A stretch of 64,000 nt of DNA from Sva-07 sp963716095 (GTDB lineage Bacteria; Actinomycetota; Acidimicrobiia; Acidimicrobiales; Ilumatobacteraceae). The notes under the pieces were generated by a model that saw only the letters and a list, made by a program, of their open reading frames with translations, was not told the origin of the DNA and ran no database searches. The stretch covers positions 206,534 through 270,533 of the forward strand of contig CAVQSV010000005.1 of the NCBI GenBank assembly GCA_963716095.1, read 5' to 3'. This document shows positions 54,933-63,999 of this stretch, in pieces (positions within the stretch are counted from its first letter, which is position 1; every line of letters begins with the position of its first letter). The position numbers and the translations under genes are program-made.

Positions 54933-55343
54933 TCAGGAGCCGTCGTCGACGAACTCGACCCAGTTGCCGTCGGGATCTTCGACCATGGTGATCGACAGCC
55001 CTGGCCGGATCTCGGCGGCGTCGACGAGCACTCGAACGCCGGCGTCCTTGCACTGCTGGGTGATCGCGGCGAGGTTCGTCACCTGCATCGTGAAGTATCG
55101 GTAGCCGGTTGCTCCGCCGATGCCGCCCCTCGGTGCCTCGGCAGTCGGGTTCTCGTCGAGCTTGACGAGCTTGATCGTCGTCGTGCCGCACAGCAGACGG
55201 TGCATCGTGCCGTTCAACCCCGGCATCGGCATGTCGCCGACGTGTTCGAACCCGAGGAGGTCGCGGTAGAAGCCGAGCGCCGTGGCGCTGTCCTTCACCA
55301 CGATGCCCAGATCGATGGAGTCCTTGCGCAGTTCAACGGCCAT
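54933..55343 (-). CDS. VOC superfamily (glyoxalase-like) protein
   Basis: 136 residues, two beta-alpha-beta-beta-beta units: DLGIVVKDSATALGFYRDLL, GFEHVGDMPMPGLNGTMHRL, GYRYFTMQVTNLAAITQQCK and ITMVEDPDGNWVEFVDDG. The C-terminal DPDGNWVEF is the usual glyoxalase/dioxygenase ending with a metal-ligand glutamate; the earlier histidine ligand is not clear. The substrate is unknown. ATG at 55343 gives the standard length; the longer in-frame extension upstream belongs to the DUF2071 gene in another context. Confidence 0.82.
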   Translation of the reverse strand: MAVELRKDSIDLGIVVKDSATALGFYRDLLGFEHVGDMPMPGLNGTMHRLLCGTTTIKLVKLDENPTAEAPRGGIGGATGYRYFTMQVTNLAAITQQCKDAGVRVLVDAAEIRPGLSITMVEDPDGNWVEFVDDGS

Positions 55344-55369
55344 CGCCGCAACGTAGTGGTGCCGGACGA

Positions 55370-56132
55370 TCAGACTCGGACCGGCCATCCGAACCGTGCA
55401 TCCAGCGGCTCGGCGCACCGAACGAGCGGTGCACCGCCCGGAGCTGGGAGGCCGCACGCTGTGAGCGCTGTGTCGGCCAGTTCGACGGCCTCGGCCTCGT
55501 GCAGGACCCACGGCGGGTGGTCGACGCCATGGTGCCGCAACCGACCGCCCCACCTCGCAACGGTGCCCCAGCGTGCCGTGAGGAACACGTCGAGTTCGGT
55601 CGGTTCGACCCGGTCGCCGACATCGACGACCAGTCGCGTGCGTCGCCGCAGGCCGGCGTGGCCACCGGCGCACCGCAGTGGTGTAGCTCCACCGTTGCCC
55701 GACCCGGTCGACCGTCATCGACGACCAGACGTAGGGGAACCCGATCGCCCATCGTGCGAAGGCCACCACGGGCAGGCGTGCGGCGTCGAGCGACAGGAAC
55801 CACACCGCCCGGTTGCCGGCGGAGTCCACGACGTAGGTGCGCACGTTCGTTTCGGCGAAGGTGGAGAGCCAGGGGAGAGGTGGCAGCAACGTCGGCCCGG
55901 CGCGGCGCATCGTGAACGGCACGAGCGACACCCAGGCCTGCGGGCCGTTGCCGACGTCGATGGTGTCGACGCGCAGGCCGTCGGGGAGCAGCGACTGCAC
56001 CTCGTGGGGGTCGTACGCCCAGTGCACGAACGCAAGGTCGTCCCAACGGTTGCGCAACCACGCCCGACGGATCGGTGTCGGACATGTCGGCGACAAGGGC
56101 TGAGGATCGGCCGCCGTCGGTACGCTCGTCAC
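55370..56132 (-). CDS. DUF2071 (YqjF-like) family protein (frameshifted)
   Basis: About 253 residues after repair. The N-terminal part reads IRRAWLRNRWDDLAFVHWAY, DPHEVQSLLPDGLRVDTID, WVSLVPFTMRRAGP and FAETNVRTYVVDSAGNRAVW, the pattern of DUF2071. After about 55690 the frame is lost, and from about 55590 it continues as VFLTARWGTVARWGGRLRHH, WVLHEAEAVELADTALTACG to a stop at 55370. GTG at 56132 abuts the divergent GTG at 56133. At least two one-base changes are needed. The function is unknown. Confidence 0.65.
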
Positions 56133-56456
56133 GTGCCCAAGCATGACATCGAATCCGTCGAAGTGGACCGTCAATCGCACGTCGAGGTGCTGTTCGAAGA
56201 CGGTGTGCGGGCTCGCTTCGAGCTCGCGCCGCTGCGCCAGGCATGTCCGTGCGCCGACTGCAATGCGAAACGGACCCGCGACCAGCCGGTCGCGCCGTGG
56301 ATCGATCGCGGCGAGCCGATCACGATCACCGACGCCGAACTGTCGGGTGCGTGGGGTCTCAGCCTCGACTGGAGCGACGGCCATTCGACGGGCATCTACG
56401 CCTGGGAGAAGCTGCGCGACTGGGTCGATGCCGGCCGAGTCGGCACGGTCGACTGA
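56133..56456 (+). CDS. DUF971 family protein
   Basis: 107 residues. IESVEVDRQSHVEVLFEDGV, FELAPLRQACPCADCNAKRT and WGLSLDWSDGHSTGIYAWEK are the DUF971 signature, related to the N-terminal domain of gamma-butyrobetaine hydroxylase. The cysteines of CPCADC may bind zinc or an iron-sulfur cluster. The GTG start is next to the divergent DUF2071 start, with no spacer between them. Confidence 0.8.
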   Translation: MPKHDIESVEVDRQSHVEVLFEDGVRARFELAPLRQACPCADCNAKRTRDQPVAPWIDRGEPITITDAELSGAWGLSLDWSDGHSTGIYAWEKLRDWVDAGRVGTVD

Positions 56457-56480
56457 CCGTTCGTGAACGCACCGTGACGA

Positions 56481-58386
56481 GTGTCCGGTGCCGAGCATGT
56501 CTCCCAATTGACGGATAGCTTCCGCCGCGTGCAGACGTTGGCCGAGAAGGCGAGTTCGGAGGGCGAGCGAGCCGACTCACGCCGCCCGTCGGGCGCTGTG
56601 CTCCTCGGTCTCGTGGCGATCGTCGTCGCCTTCGTCGGAATCGGCGCGCTGCATGCGCTGCAGCAGCCTCCGTTCTGGGCCACCGACGAAACGGCGCACG
56701 TCGGGTACGCCCACGACATCGCCTCGGCCGACCTGCCCGAAATCCGCAGGTTCCCAGAGGTTCCGGTGGAGGCTCGTCAGTGGCAGGCCGAACGATCGAC
56801 GGCCAAGGACATCCGCTATCGAGCGGTCTGGGTGTCGAACCACCCACCCCTCCACTACGTCGCCGTCACCCCGCTGATCTGGTTCAGCAACGCGACCGGC
56901 GCCGCCGACGGGGGGCTGATCCTGATGCGATTCGCCAACGTGGCCTTCGCGGCGATCGGTGTCGTGTTCACGTTCCTGCTGGCGTCGGAGATCACCCGCC
57001 GCAACCACCGGCTCGCACTGCTCGCAGCTGCGTTGGCGGCGCTCGTCCCGCAGGGGCACGCCGTCTTCTCGCAGGGGTTGAACGACGGGTTGGGGTTCGC
57101 CGCCGGCACCGCAGTGGTGTGGGCAGGAGCGAGATGTCTGCGCCGTGTCGACGCGCTCACCAGGCGCGATCTCGTACTGCTCGCAGCGACGTCGGTCGTT
57201 GCCTTCGGTGCCCGCGCCGCCACCATGCTGGTCGCGATCGCCGTGGTCGGCGTGGTTGCGCTGCGCTGTTTCACGAGGTCGGCACCGTCGATGCGTGTCC
57301 GAGCACGACGTGCGGCGCTGATTGCACTGGCCGCGCTCGGGCCGGCAGTCGTGGCGTTCGGGTGGTACTACGCACGAAACGTGATGCTCTACGGCGACAT
57401 CGGAGCATCGCAGTACCTGCTCGACATGTTCCGACGTGGGCGCCGAGGCTCACTGCTCGACATGATCCTTCGCTGGTCGATGTGGTCGAACGTCTACGAG
57501 GGCTTGATGTCGCCCACGACACGTCGCCGAATCGTGCCGCCCGGGTCCGCTGCGATCACCCTGGTCGCGGCGGTCGGTGTGGTCATGGCGTTCGTCGCCG
57601 GCCGAGTCGGAGCGGTCGACGTCATCGTTCGCGGCTGACCGGCGTCAGCGACAGGACGAACAGGCCGATCAGCGGTCGACGTTCCGCTGGCAGATCGCAC
57701 TCGGCGTCGTCGTGGTCGGACTGATCGCGCTGACGATCGCCCAGCACGCGAGCGGAGGGGGCAACGCCCACTCTCGCTACACGATGCCGGCGATCGGTGT
57801 CGCGGCGGTGCTGCTGGTGATCGGCATGGAGCGGATCTGGTCGCGGTGGGCTCCGCTGGGCCTCGTGGTCGTTGCCGGCTGGTGGGCCTTGATCAACCTC
57901 CCGGTCGACGTCGACCCGGTGACCCTGCGTCGCACTCGCGACGGCGGTCAGCTTCCGCCGGGCCCGCTGAGGGTGCTGCCGCTCTCCGACGCCTGGCGCA
58001 CCGGTGCCGGTGTCCTGATTGCGGTCGGGGTCGTCGTGGCTGTTGGGGTGCTGGTCGCCACGCTGCGCGCTGCGGGTCGTCCTGCTCGTGGTGACGACAC
58101 GATCGAGCCCACGACACCCGAGCCGAACGATGACGCCGAACTGGTCGGCGCATCGAAGGGATTCGAGCAGGCCAGCGGGCGCTCGCCCCGAACTCAGCCG
58201 AGCACGAGTTCGGCGAAGCTCGGCAGTGCCATCGCCGGCCCGCTGACGAGAAACTCGGTGATGCAGGTCTCGCGCCACTTGTCGAGCTCGTCGCGGATCT
58301 TCTCGGGCGGGCCCACGAGGGCAACGTCTTCGACCATCGCCAGTGGAATCGCGGCGGCGGCTTCGGCCTTCTTGCCCTCGAGATAG
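56481..58386 (+). CDS. Glycosyltransferase-39-like multi-pass membrane protein (frameshifted)
   Basis: At least 570 residues across two frames. After a basic N-terminus and a first helix (VLLGLVAIVVAFVGIGAL), the loop QPPFWATDETAHVGYAHDIA carries the acidic DE pair of the GT-39/ArnT-type C fold. Many helices follow (RFANVAFAAIGVVFTFLLAS, LVLLAATSVVAFGARAATML). Near 57640 a one-base shift leads to STFRWQIALGVVVVGL, GGNAHSRYTMPAIGVAAVLL and further helices. The sugar donor would be polyprenyl-linked. The true stop is unsure: the visible frame runs to 58386, overlapping the convergent LLM gene, so the last part is probably shifted too. Confidence 0.6.
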
Positions 58387-59231
58387 AGCTCCTGCACTCT
58401 GTCGGCAACGTCGCCGTAGCCCATCCGGGCGAACACCTCGTAGTGGAAGTTGGCGCCCTTCGCGCCCATGCCGCCGGCGTAGAGCGCGAGGAACGGTCGC
58501 ACCATGTCGGCGCACTTCTCGACGTCGTCGCCGGGGATGATCATCGCCGTGGCGGTGACCTCGAAACGGTCCTTCTTCGTCGGATCACCCGATGCGTCGA
58601 AGCCCTGCTGGAGGCAGTCGCGGTAGAACTTGTCGTCCTTCGGCGAGAAGAACAGCGGCAACCAGCCATCGCAGATCTCTGCCGACAGTGCGACGTTCTT
58701 GGGGCCTTCGGCGGCGAGGTAGATCGGGATGTCGTTGCGCAGTGGGTGCACGGTCGACTTCAGCGCCTTGCCGAGGCCGGCGCCGCCGTCGTAGGGCATG
58801 TCGTAGAACTCGCCGTGGAACTCGACCGGCTTGTCGCGGGCGATGATCGATCGCACGATCTCGACGTACTCGCGAGTGCGGGCCAGCGGCTTCGGATACG
58901 GCTGGCCGTACCACCCCTCGACGACCTGCGGGCCGGAAGCACCCAGCCCGAGGATGAATCGACCGTTCGACAGGTGGTCGAGCGTGATCGCCGCCATCGC
59001 CGCGGCGGCCGGTGTGCGCGCCGCCATCTGCATGATCGCGGTACCGAGCTTGATGTTCTCCGTCGACGCGCCCCACCAGGCGAGCGGCGTGAGGCAGTCG
59101 GAGCCGTAGGCCTCGGCGGTCCACACCGAGTTGAACCCGAGCCGCTCGGCCTCCTTCACGCCCTCGAGTGCACCGTTCGGCGGACCCGCCGACCAGTACC
59201 CAGTGTTGTAGCCGAGCTTGATGTCTCCCAT
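58194..59231 (-). CDS. LLM-class F420-dependent oxidoreductase
   Basis: 345 residues, TIM-barrel luciferase-like fold. KLGYNTGYWSAGPP, AERLGFNSVWTAEAYGSDCL, GTAIMQMAARTPAAAAMAAI, DHLSNGRFILGLGASGPQVV and RFEVTATAMIIPGDDVEKC are typical of F420-binding LLM enzymes of actinobacteria. Coenzyme F420 use is inferred from the family. The substrate is unknown. ATG at 59231 gives the standard N-terminus; the longer frame upstream is not conserved. It overlaps, in the visible frame only, the convergent membrane gene. Confidence 0.87.
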   Translation of the reverse strand: MGDIKLGYNTGYWSAGPPNGALEGVKEAERLGFNSVWTAEAYGSDCLTPLAWWGASTENIKLGTAIMQMAARTPAAAAMAAITLDHLSNGRFILGLGASGPQVVEGWYGQPYPKPLARTREYVEIVRSIIARDKPVEFHGEFYDMPYDGGAGLGKALKSTVHPLRNDIPIYLAAEGPKNVALSAEICDGWLPLFFSPKDDKFYRDCLQQGFDASGDPTKKDRFEVTATAMIIPGDDVEKCADMVRPFLALYAGGMGAKGANFHYEVFARMGYGDVADRVQELYLEGKKAEAAAAIPLAMVEDVALVGPPEKIRDELDKWRETCITEFLVSGPAMALPSFAELVLG

Positions 59232-59276
59232 CGCTTCACCGTACGCGACCGTCCCCGCCTGGGGCATGCTGGGGGA

Positions 59277-59699
59277 GTGGGAGCAGCCGACGACCGTCTG
59301 GTGGTGACCGACACCGTCCGAATCCCGCGCCACGAACTCGCGGTGAGCTTCAGCGCGTCGGGCGGTCCTGGAGGCCAGCATGCGAACAAGGCAGCGACCC
59401 GCGCCGAGCTGTCGTTCGACGTGTCGACGTCGGCGGCGTTCACCGACGCCCAGCGTGCTCGCGTGGTTGCGAAGCTCGGTCCGATCGTTCGCGTGGTTGC
59501 CGACGACGAACGGTCGCAGCTGCGCAATCGGGCACTCGCCGAGGAGCGGCTCGTCGCCAAGCTTCGCAGTGCGCTGCACGTACCTCGACATCGACGAGCG
59601 ACGCAACCGACCCGTGGCTCGCAGCGGCGCCGGGTCGAGGCCAAGAAGCAGCGTGGCGAAACCAAGCGATTCCGCCGTCCACCCTCGCTCGACGACTGA
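59277..59699 (+). CDS. arfB: Alternative ribosome-rescue peptidyl-tRNA hydrolase (ArfB/YaeJ)
   Basis: 140 residues. RF-1 domain with the GGQ loop SASGGPGGQHANKAATRAEL (GGQ at about 32-34), which hydrolyses peptidyl-tRNA on stalled ribosomes. Then comes the basic tail that enters the mRNA channel (RVEAKKQRGETKRFRRPP). The length is that of ArfB, too short for RF1 or RF2. GTG at 59277 is preceded directly by GGGGGA; later GTG codons at 59301 and 59304 are possible starts and keep the GGQ domain. Confidence 0.85.
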   Translation: MGAADDRLVVTDTVRIPRHELAVSFSASGGPGGQHANKAATRAELSFDVSTSAAFTDAQRARVVAKLGPIVRVVADDERSQLRNRALAEERLVAKLRSALHVPRHRRATQPTRGSQRRRVEAKKQRGETKRFRRPPSLDD

Positions 59700-59715
59700 C
59701 CCCATCCGCCGCGGG

Positions 59716-59755
59716 CGATGAGCGAACGGACCGGATACGACCAGTTCGCTCATCG
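59716..59755. terminator. 40-nt hairpin element, copy 2
   Basis: Arms CGATGAGCGAAC and GTTCGCTCATCG, 16-nt centre, total 40 nt, as at 41855. It begins 17 nt after the arfB stop. The centre differs from the next copy by a single base. Confidence 0.75.
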
Positions 59756-59776
59756 GTTCTCGCGGGTTCCAGGCGG

Positions 59777-59816
59777 CGATGAGCGAACGGACCGGATACG
59801 GCCAGTTCGCTCATCG
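59777..59816. terminator. 40-nt hairpin element, copy 3
   Basis: Second tandem copy, 21 nt after copy 2, same 12-bp arms and 40-nt length. It ends 17 nt before the stop of the convergent P450 gene, so one copy is placed for each converging transcript. Confidence 0.75.
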
Positions 59817-59832
59817 CCCGGCGTGGGTGGGG

Positions 59833-61059
59833 TCAGCTCGGGGTGAAGGTGACCGGGAGGCGAGCGGGGCCGAAGATCGCCGTGGTCGACGGCTTCCACT
59901 CGATCTCACCGTCGACGGCGAGATCGGGCATCCGGCGCGCCAGGATCGGCAATGCCTCTTGCAGTTCGGCTCGTGCCAACGCAGCGCCGAGGCAGTAGTG
60001 GATGCCGGAGCCGAACGTCAGCTGCGGCTGCCCGGATGGCTCGCGCATGATGTCGAACGTGCCCGGATCGTCGAACACCGAACTGTCGCGGTTGGCCATG
60101 CCCATCGAGGTCATCACGATCGTTCCGGCCGGGAACCTGACGTCGCGGTACTCGATGTCCTCGCTGGCGAACCGTGCCGTGCCCCGGACTGCACCGAAGT
60201 AGCGCATCGCTTCCTCGACCGCTCTCGGCGCGAGTTCCGGCTGGTCGGCGAGCAGCTTCCACTGCTCGGGGTACTCCGACATGAGCCCGACAGCGCATCC
60301 CAATTGATTGCGGGTGGTGTCGGTTCCGCCGACGATCACCGCATCGACCATCATCACCAGTTCCTCGGTGCTGAGACGGTCGCCTTCCTCTTCGGCGGCG
60401 ATCAGGTCGGTGATCAGGTCGTCGCGAGGGTCGTTGCGGCGATCGGCGATGAGCCCGCGCGAGTACTCGTCGAGTTCGGCTTGCGCGGCTTTGATCACGT
60501 CGAGTTCCTCGAGCACGTTGCCGTTGAAGATCCGCAGGACGTCCTCGGCCCACCGGGAGAACAGCTGCCAATCGTCGCGGGGCGCGCCGAGCAGTTCGCA
60601 GATGATCGGGATCGGGTACGGCTCGCAGATGTCGGCCGCGATGTCGGCCCGGCCCGTGGAGGCGACATTGTCGACGAGATCGTTGACCACCTCGCGCATG
60701 AACGGACGGAGCCGGTCGGCCGAGCGCGGCGAGAACGACTTGGCGACGAGGCGACGCAGGCGGGTGTGCACGTCGCCTTCGGCTGACAGGATCGACACCC
60801 GCCGGTTGTCGAGGAAGTCGCGATCGGTGATCCCCATCATCTCGGGAATCTTCGAGGTGGCGCTGTGCCAGCGCTTGTCGCGCAGTACCGCCACGACATC
60901 GGCGTACTGCAGCACTGTGTATCCGATGGCGTTGCGCACGATCCAGTGATCGGGGGCCAGTGATGCGACGAGGGCCTGCCGCTCGCCGTCGGTCAGCTCG
61001 GGTGTGTCGATCGAGGGGACATCGAGGTCCGACACGACCGTCGGCGTGGTGGATGACAT
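59833..61059 (-). CDS. Cytochrome P450
   Basis: 408 residues, typical soluble actinobacterial P450. I-helix VGGTDTTRNQ (oxygen activation), K-helix EEAMR (ExxR), and heme loop FGSGIHYCLGAALARAE with the ligand Cys356. C-terminal beta region ends RLPVTFTPS. It needs a ferredoxin and reductase, none of which is adjacent. ATG at 61059 is preferred to an ATG six codons upstream. It lies 19 nt downstream of alanine dehydrogenase on the same strand, so co-transcription is possible. Confidence 0.93.
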   Translation of the reverse strand: MSSTTPTVVSDLDVPSIDTPELTDGERQALVASLAPDHWIVRNAIGYTVLQYADVVAVLRDKRWHSATSKIPEMMGITDRDFLDNRRVSILSAEGDVHTRLRRLVAKSFSPRSADRLRPFMREVVNDLVDNVASTGRADIAADICEPYPIPIICELLGAPRDDWQLFSRWAEDVLRIFNGNVLEELDVIKAAQAELDEYSRGLIADRRNDPRDDLITDLIAAEEEGDRLSTEELVMMVDAVIVGGTDTTRNQLGCAVGLMSEYPEQWKLLADQPELAPRAVEEAMRYFGAVRGTARFASEDIEYRDVRFPAGTIVMTSMGMANRDSSVFDDPGTFDIMREPSGQPQLTFGSGIHYCLGAALARAELQEALPILARRMPDLAVDGEIEWKPSTTAIFGPARLPVTFTPS

Positions 61060-61077
61060 GGCGTCACCGTAGAGCAC

Positions 61078-62223
61078 TCAGACGCCGGCCAGAGGGTCGA
61101 TCGATGTGGCGTCGAGTGCCTCGGCGACCGTTGCATTGGCATACGAACCGCCGACCGTGTTGAGGCCGTGAGCGATGGCAGGATCCCGGCGCGCAGCGCC
61201 GAGCGCCCCATGGACCGCGACGTCGAGCAGGTAAGGGAGCGTGGCATTGGTCAGTGCGTAGGTGCTGCTGTGGGGTACGGCGCCGGGCATGTTGCCGACC
61301 GCGTAGTGCACGACATCGTGCTCGACGTAGGTCGGCTGTTCGTGGGTGGTCTCGCGTGTGGTGGCGATGCAACCGCCCTGGTCGACGGCGACGTCGACGA
61401 TCACCGCCCTCGGCTTCATCGCCTGCACCATCTCGTCGCTGACCACGACGGGTGCTCGCCCGCCGGCCACCAGCACGGCGCCGATCACGAGGTCGGCGTC
61501 GGCAAGTGCACGTTCGATCGCTCCCCGGTTCGACGCAGCGGTCATGATCCGGCCGCGATGGATCTGATCGACGAAGCGCAGACGGTCGAGGTTCTTGTCG
61601 ATGAGGACGACTTCGGCTTCCATGCCGGCGGCGATCCACGCCGAGTTCCACCCGACGTTGCCGGCGCCGAGCACCACGACCTTCGCTGGCCTGACGCCAG
61701 GGGCGCCCCCCATCAGCACGCCACGGCCGCCGTTGTGCCGTTCGAGGAAGTGTGCACCCATCTGCGGGGCGAGCCGTCCAGCGACCTCGCTCATCGGCGC
61801 CAGCAACGGCAGCGAGCCGTCGGCGGCTTGCACCGTTTCGTAGGCGACCGACGTCGTGCCGGCCTCGATCAGCGCTGTTGCCACGGCCGGGTATGCCGCG
61901 AGGTGGAGATACGTGAACAGCGTGAGATCGGGGCGCAGGTACTGGAACTCCTCCGGCTTGGGCTCCTTGACCTTGGCCACCATGTCCTGTGCCCAGGCGT
62001 CCGCGGCAGTGGGCACGATGTCGGCGCCGGCAGCCTCGTAGTCGGCGTCGGTGATCGAAGCACCCTCGCCGGCACCGGTCTCGACCAGCACGTTGACGCC
62101 GAACCGTTCCAGCTCTCGAACACCGTCGGGCGTCATCGCCACTCGGTGTTCGGCGGTCTTGACTTCGCGGGGGACGCCGACGCTACGAATCGCGGGTTGA
62201 GGAGCGGTCATGGGCTTCATCAT
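61078..62223 (-). CDS. ald: Alanine dehydrogenase
   Basis: 381 residues. NAD-dependent interconversion of alanine and pyruvate plus ammonia. VGVPREVKTAEHRVAMTPDG, EPKPEEFQYLRPDLTLFTYL, LHLAAYPAVATALIEAGTTS, and VLGAGNVGWNSAWIAAGMEA (cofactor) with VDQGGCIATTRETTHEQPTY and YAVGNMPGAVPHSSTYALTN are family landmarks. The start is ambiguous between 62223, 62220 and 62211, all ATG codons before the conserved VGVPRE. It is divergent from the hydroxyacid dehydrogenase, with 48 nt between. Confidence 0.92.
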   Translation of the reverse strand: MMKPMTAPQPAIRSVGVPREVKTAEHRVAMTPDGVRELERFGVNVLVETGAGEGASITDADYEAAGADIVPTAADAWAQDMVAKVKEPKPEEFQYLRPDLTLFTYLHLAAYPAVATALIEAGTTSVAYETVQAADGSLPLLAPMSEVAGRLAPQMGAHFLERHNGGRGVLMGGAPGVRPAKVVVLGAGNVGWNSAWIAAGMEAEVVLIDKNLDRLRFVDQIHRGRIMTAASNRGAIERALADADLVIGAVLVAGGRAPVVVSDEMVQAMKPRAVIVDVAVDQGGCIATTRETTHEQPTYVEHDVVHYAVGNMPGAVPHSSTYALTNATLPYLLDVAVHGALGAARRDPAIAHGLNTVGGSYANATVAEALDATSIDPLAGV

Positions 62224-62271
62224 GCCGGATCGATCGCTGCGCTCACTGCGACCGCTACCGTCGGTCGCCAG

Positions 62272-63195
62272 ATGACGAACAGTGCCGCGCCCCGCATCCA
62301 CCTCGGCCCCTCGGGTGGCCCCGACTGGCTCGCCGACGCAGTGACAGCCGGCGGTGGGCAACTGGTCGGTCCCGACGAGGCGGAAGGTGTCGTGTGGGCA
62401 GACGCCAGGGCAGTCGACGCGCTTCGCTCGACGCTCGACGACGCGGACCACGTCCGTTGGGTGCAACTGCCCTTCGCCGGGATCGAGAACTTCGTCGAGT
62501 ACCTCGACAGCGATCGGATCTGGACCTGCGGCAAGGGTGTGTACGCCGAGCCGGTTGCCGAGATGGCGCTGGCGCTGGGCGTCGCCGGATTACGTCACGT
62601 CGGCGCCTACGCCCGAGCGACCGAGTGGTCGGGTCCGAGCGGGCACAATCTGCTCGACGGGCGCGTCACCATCCTCGGCGGGGGCGGGATCACCGAGTCG
62701 CTCGTCCGGCTGCTGCAACCGTGGCACTGCAACATCACCGTCGTTCGCAATCGCGCGGAGCCGATGGTCGGCGTCGATCAGGTGCTCGAGGCCGACCGCT
62801 TCGCCGATGCGCTGCCCGGCGCCGACCTCGTCGTGCTCGCGCTGGCACTCACCCCCGAGACCGAAGGGTTGTTCAGCGCGGAGGAGTTCGCGCTGATGGA
62901 GCAACATGCGTGGATCGTCAACGTCGCCCGCGGGCGCCACATCGTCACCGACGATCTCGTCGAGGCGCTCCGTTCCGGGGTCATCGGGGGTGCAGGGCTC
63001 GACGTCACCGATCCCGAACCGTTGCCGAAGGATCATCCGCTCTGGGACCTGCCGAACTGCATCATCACCCCACACGTGGGGAACACGCCGGAGATGGCCA
63101 AGCCACTGCTCGCCGAACGTGTCACCGACAATGTGCGCCGTTTCGCCCGCGGTGAGGAATTGATCGGCTTGGTCGACGTCGACGCCGGCTATTGA
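62272..63195 (+). CDS. D-isomer-specific 2-hydroxyacid dehydrogenase family protein
   Basis: 307 residues. C-terminal NAD-binding signatures are present: ILGGGGITESLVRLL, VNVARGRHIVTDDLVEAL (arginine), GLDVTDPEPLP (glutamate) and ITPHVGNTPEM (histidine). The catalytic R/E/H set is complete. The dinucleotide loop reads GGGGIT rather than the usual GxGxIG, a mild deviation. The substrate may be a glyoxylate- or hydroxypyruvate-like acid; this is not determined. ATG at 62272. Confidence 0.88.
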   Translation: MTNSAAPRIHLGPSGGPDWLADAVTAGGGQLVGPDEAEGVVWADARAVDALRSTLDDADHVRWVQLPFAGIENFVEYLDSDRIWTCGKGVYAEPVAEMALALGVAGLRHVGAYARATEWSGPSGHNLLDGRVTILGGGGITESLVRLLQPWHCNITVVRNRAEPMVGVDQVLEADRFADALPGADLVVLALALTPETEGLFSAEEFALMEQHAWIVNVARGRHIVTDDLVEALRSGVIGGAGLDVTDPEPLPKDHPLWDLPNCIITPHVGNTPEMAKPLLAERVTDNVRRFARGEELIGLVDVDAGY

Positions 63196-63224
63196 CGCCC
63201 GGCGACCCCTAGCGTGGGAGCACC

Positions 63225-63854
63225 GTGCCTCGACCGACCCACTACGACGTCCTCGGTGTGCCACCGAGCGCGAGCGCCGCAGACGTCCGCGACGCGTACC
63301 GTCGCCTCGCTCGTGAGCATCATCCTGATCGGACCATGGCGAGTGGCAGCGCCGCCGGTGCGGTGTCGATGCCGGCGATCAACGAGGCGTACCGTGTGCT
63401 CAACGAGCCAGCCCGCCGGGCCGTGTACGACGCATCGCTGCGCAACGGCCCGGTGCCCCCGCGAGGTCCGGCTGCCGCGCCGCGACCGTCGACGTCCGAG
63501 CCGGAACCGACGATGCCGAGCTTCCCCAGTCATCTCGGCCCCGCTCGGTTTCCGTGGCGGTCGGTGTCGTTCTTTGCGATGTTGGCGATCGTCGGCATCG
63601 TCGTGCTCGCTCAGTTCACCGAGCCCAGCGAGCCGCAGGGGCCCGACGGAATCATGCGCGTCGACTCGTGCGTCACGATCGAGCCCAACGGTGACGCCCG
63701 GGAGGTCCTGTGCACTGGCGACCCGACCGTCGACCTTCGTGTGGCGGCCTTCATCCCGTTCGACGGCACCTGTCCGGGTCGTACCACCCCGCATCGCGAC
63801 CGCCAGGGGATGGGCGTTGCGTGCGTCGCCGTTGCCGCCGAACCCAGTGGGTGA
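63225..63854 (+). CDS. DnaJ-domain membrane protein
   Basis: 209 residues. N-terminal J domain (HYDVLGVPPSASAADVRDAY, HPD at residues 33-35, INEAYRVLNEPARRAVYD), a Pro/Ala-rich linker, one transmembrane helix (about 109-129, SVSFFAMLAIVGIVVLAQF) and a small extracytoplasmic domain with three cysteines (DSCVTI, VLCTGD, DGTCPG). The arrangement is that of membrane-anchored J proteins that recruit Hsp70. GTG at 63225 has GGGAG four nucleotides upstream. Confidence 0.85.
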   Translation: MPRPTHYDVLGVPPSASAADVRDAYRRLAREHHPDRTMASGSAAGAVSMPAINEAYRVLNEPARRAVYDASLRNGPVPPRGPAAAPRPSTSEPEPTMPSFPSHLGPARFPWRSVSFFAMLAIVGIVVLAQFTEPSEPQGPDGIMRVDSCVTIEPNGDAREVLCTGDPTVDLRVAAFIPFDGTCPGRTTPHRDRQGMGVACVAVAAEPSG

Positions 63855-63926
63855 GGTGCCCGGCAGCCGAGGGGCGACGGCGGTGGGACAATGCGGCGGT
63901 CGCTGCTAACTTGTGGCTTCCCCAAG

Positions 63927-63999
63927 GGGCGATTAGCTCAGCTGGAAGAGCGCCACGTTCACACCGTGGAGGTCGGGAGATCGAGACTCCCATCGCCCA
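63927..63999 (+). tRNA. tRNA-Val (CAC anticodon)
   Basis: Complete cloverleaf: acceptor GGGCGAT/ATCGCCC (63927-63933 and 63992-63998), D arm GCTC...GAGC, anticodon stem CCACG/CGTGG with loop TTCACAC and anticodon CAC at 63960-63962, T stem GGGAG/CTCCC with loop ATCGAGA, discriminator A at 63999. The window ends one base later, so an encoded CCA cannot be fully checked. Confidence 0.92.

Noticed and set aside
59716..59816. Possible CRISPR-like repeat-spacer pair
   Set aside because: Only two units, each an internally symmetric hairpin between convergent genes; a third copy 18 kb away and no cas genes argue for terminator-like repeats.
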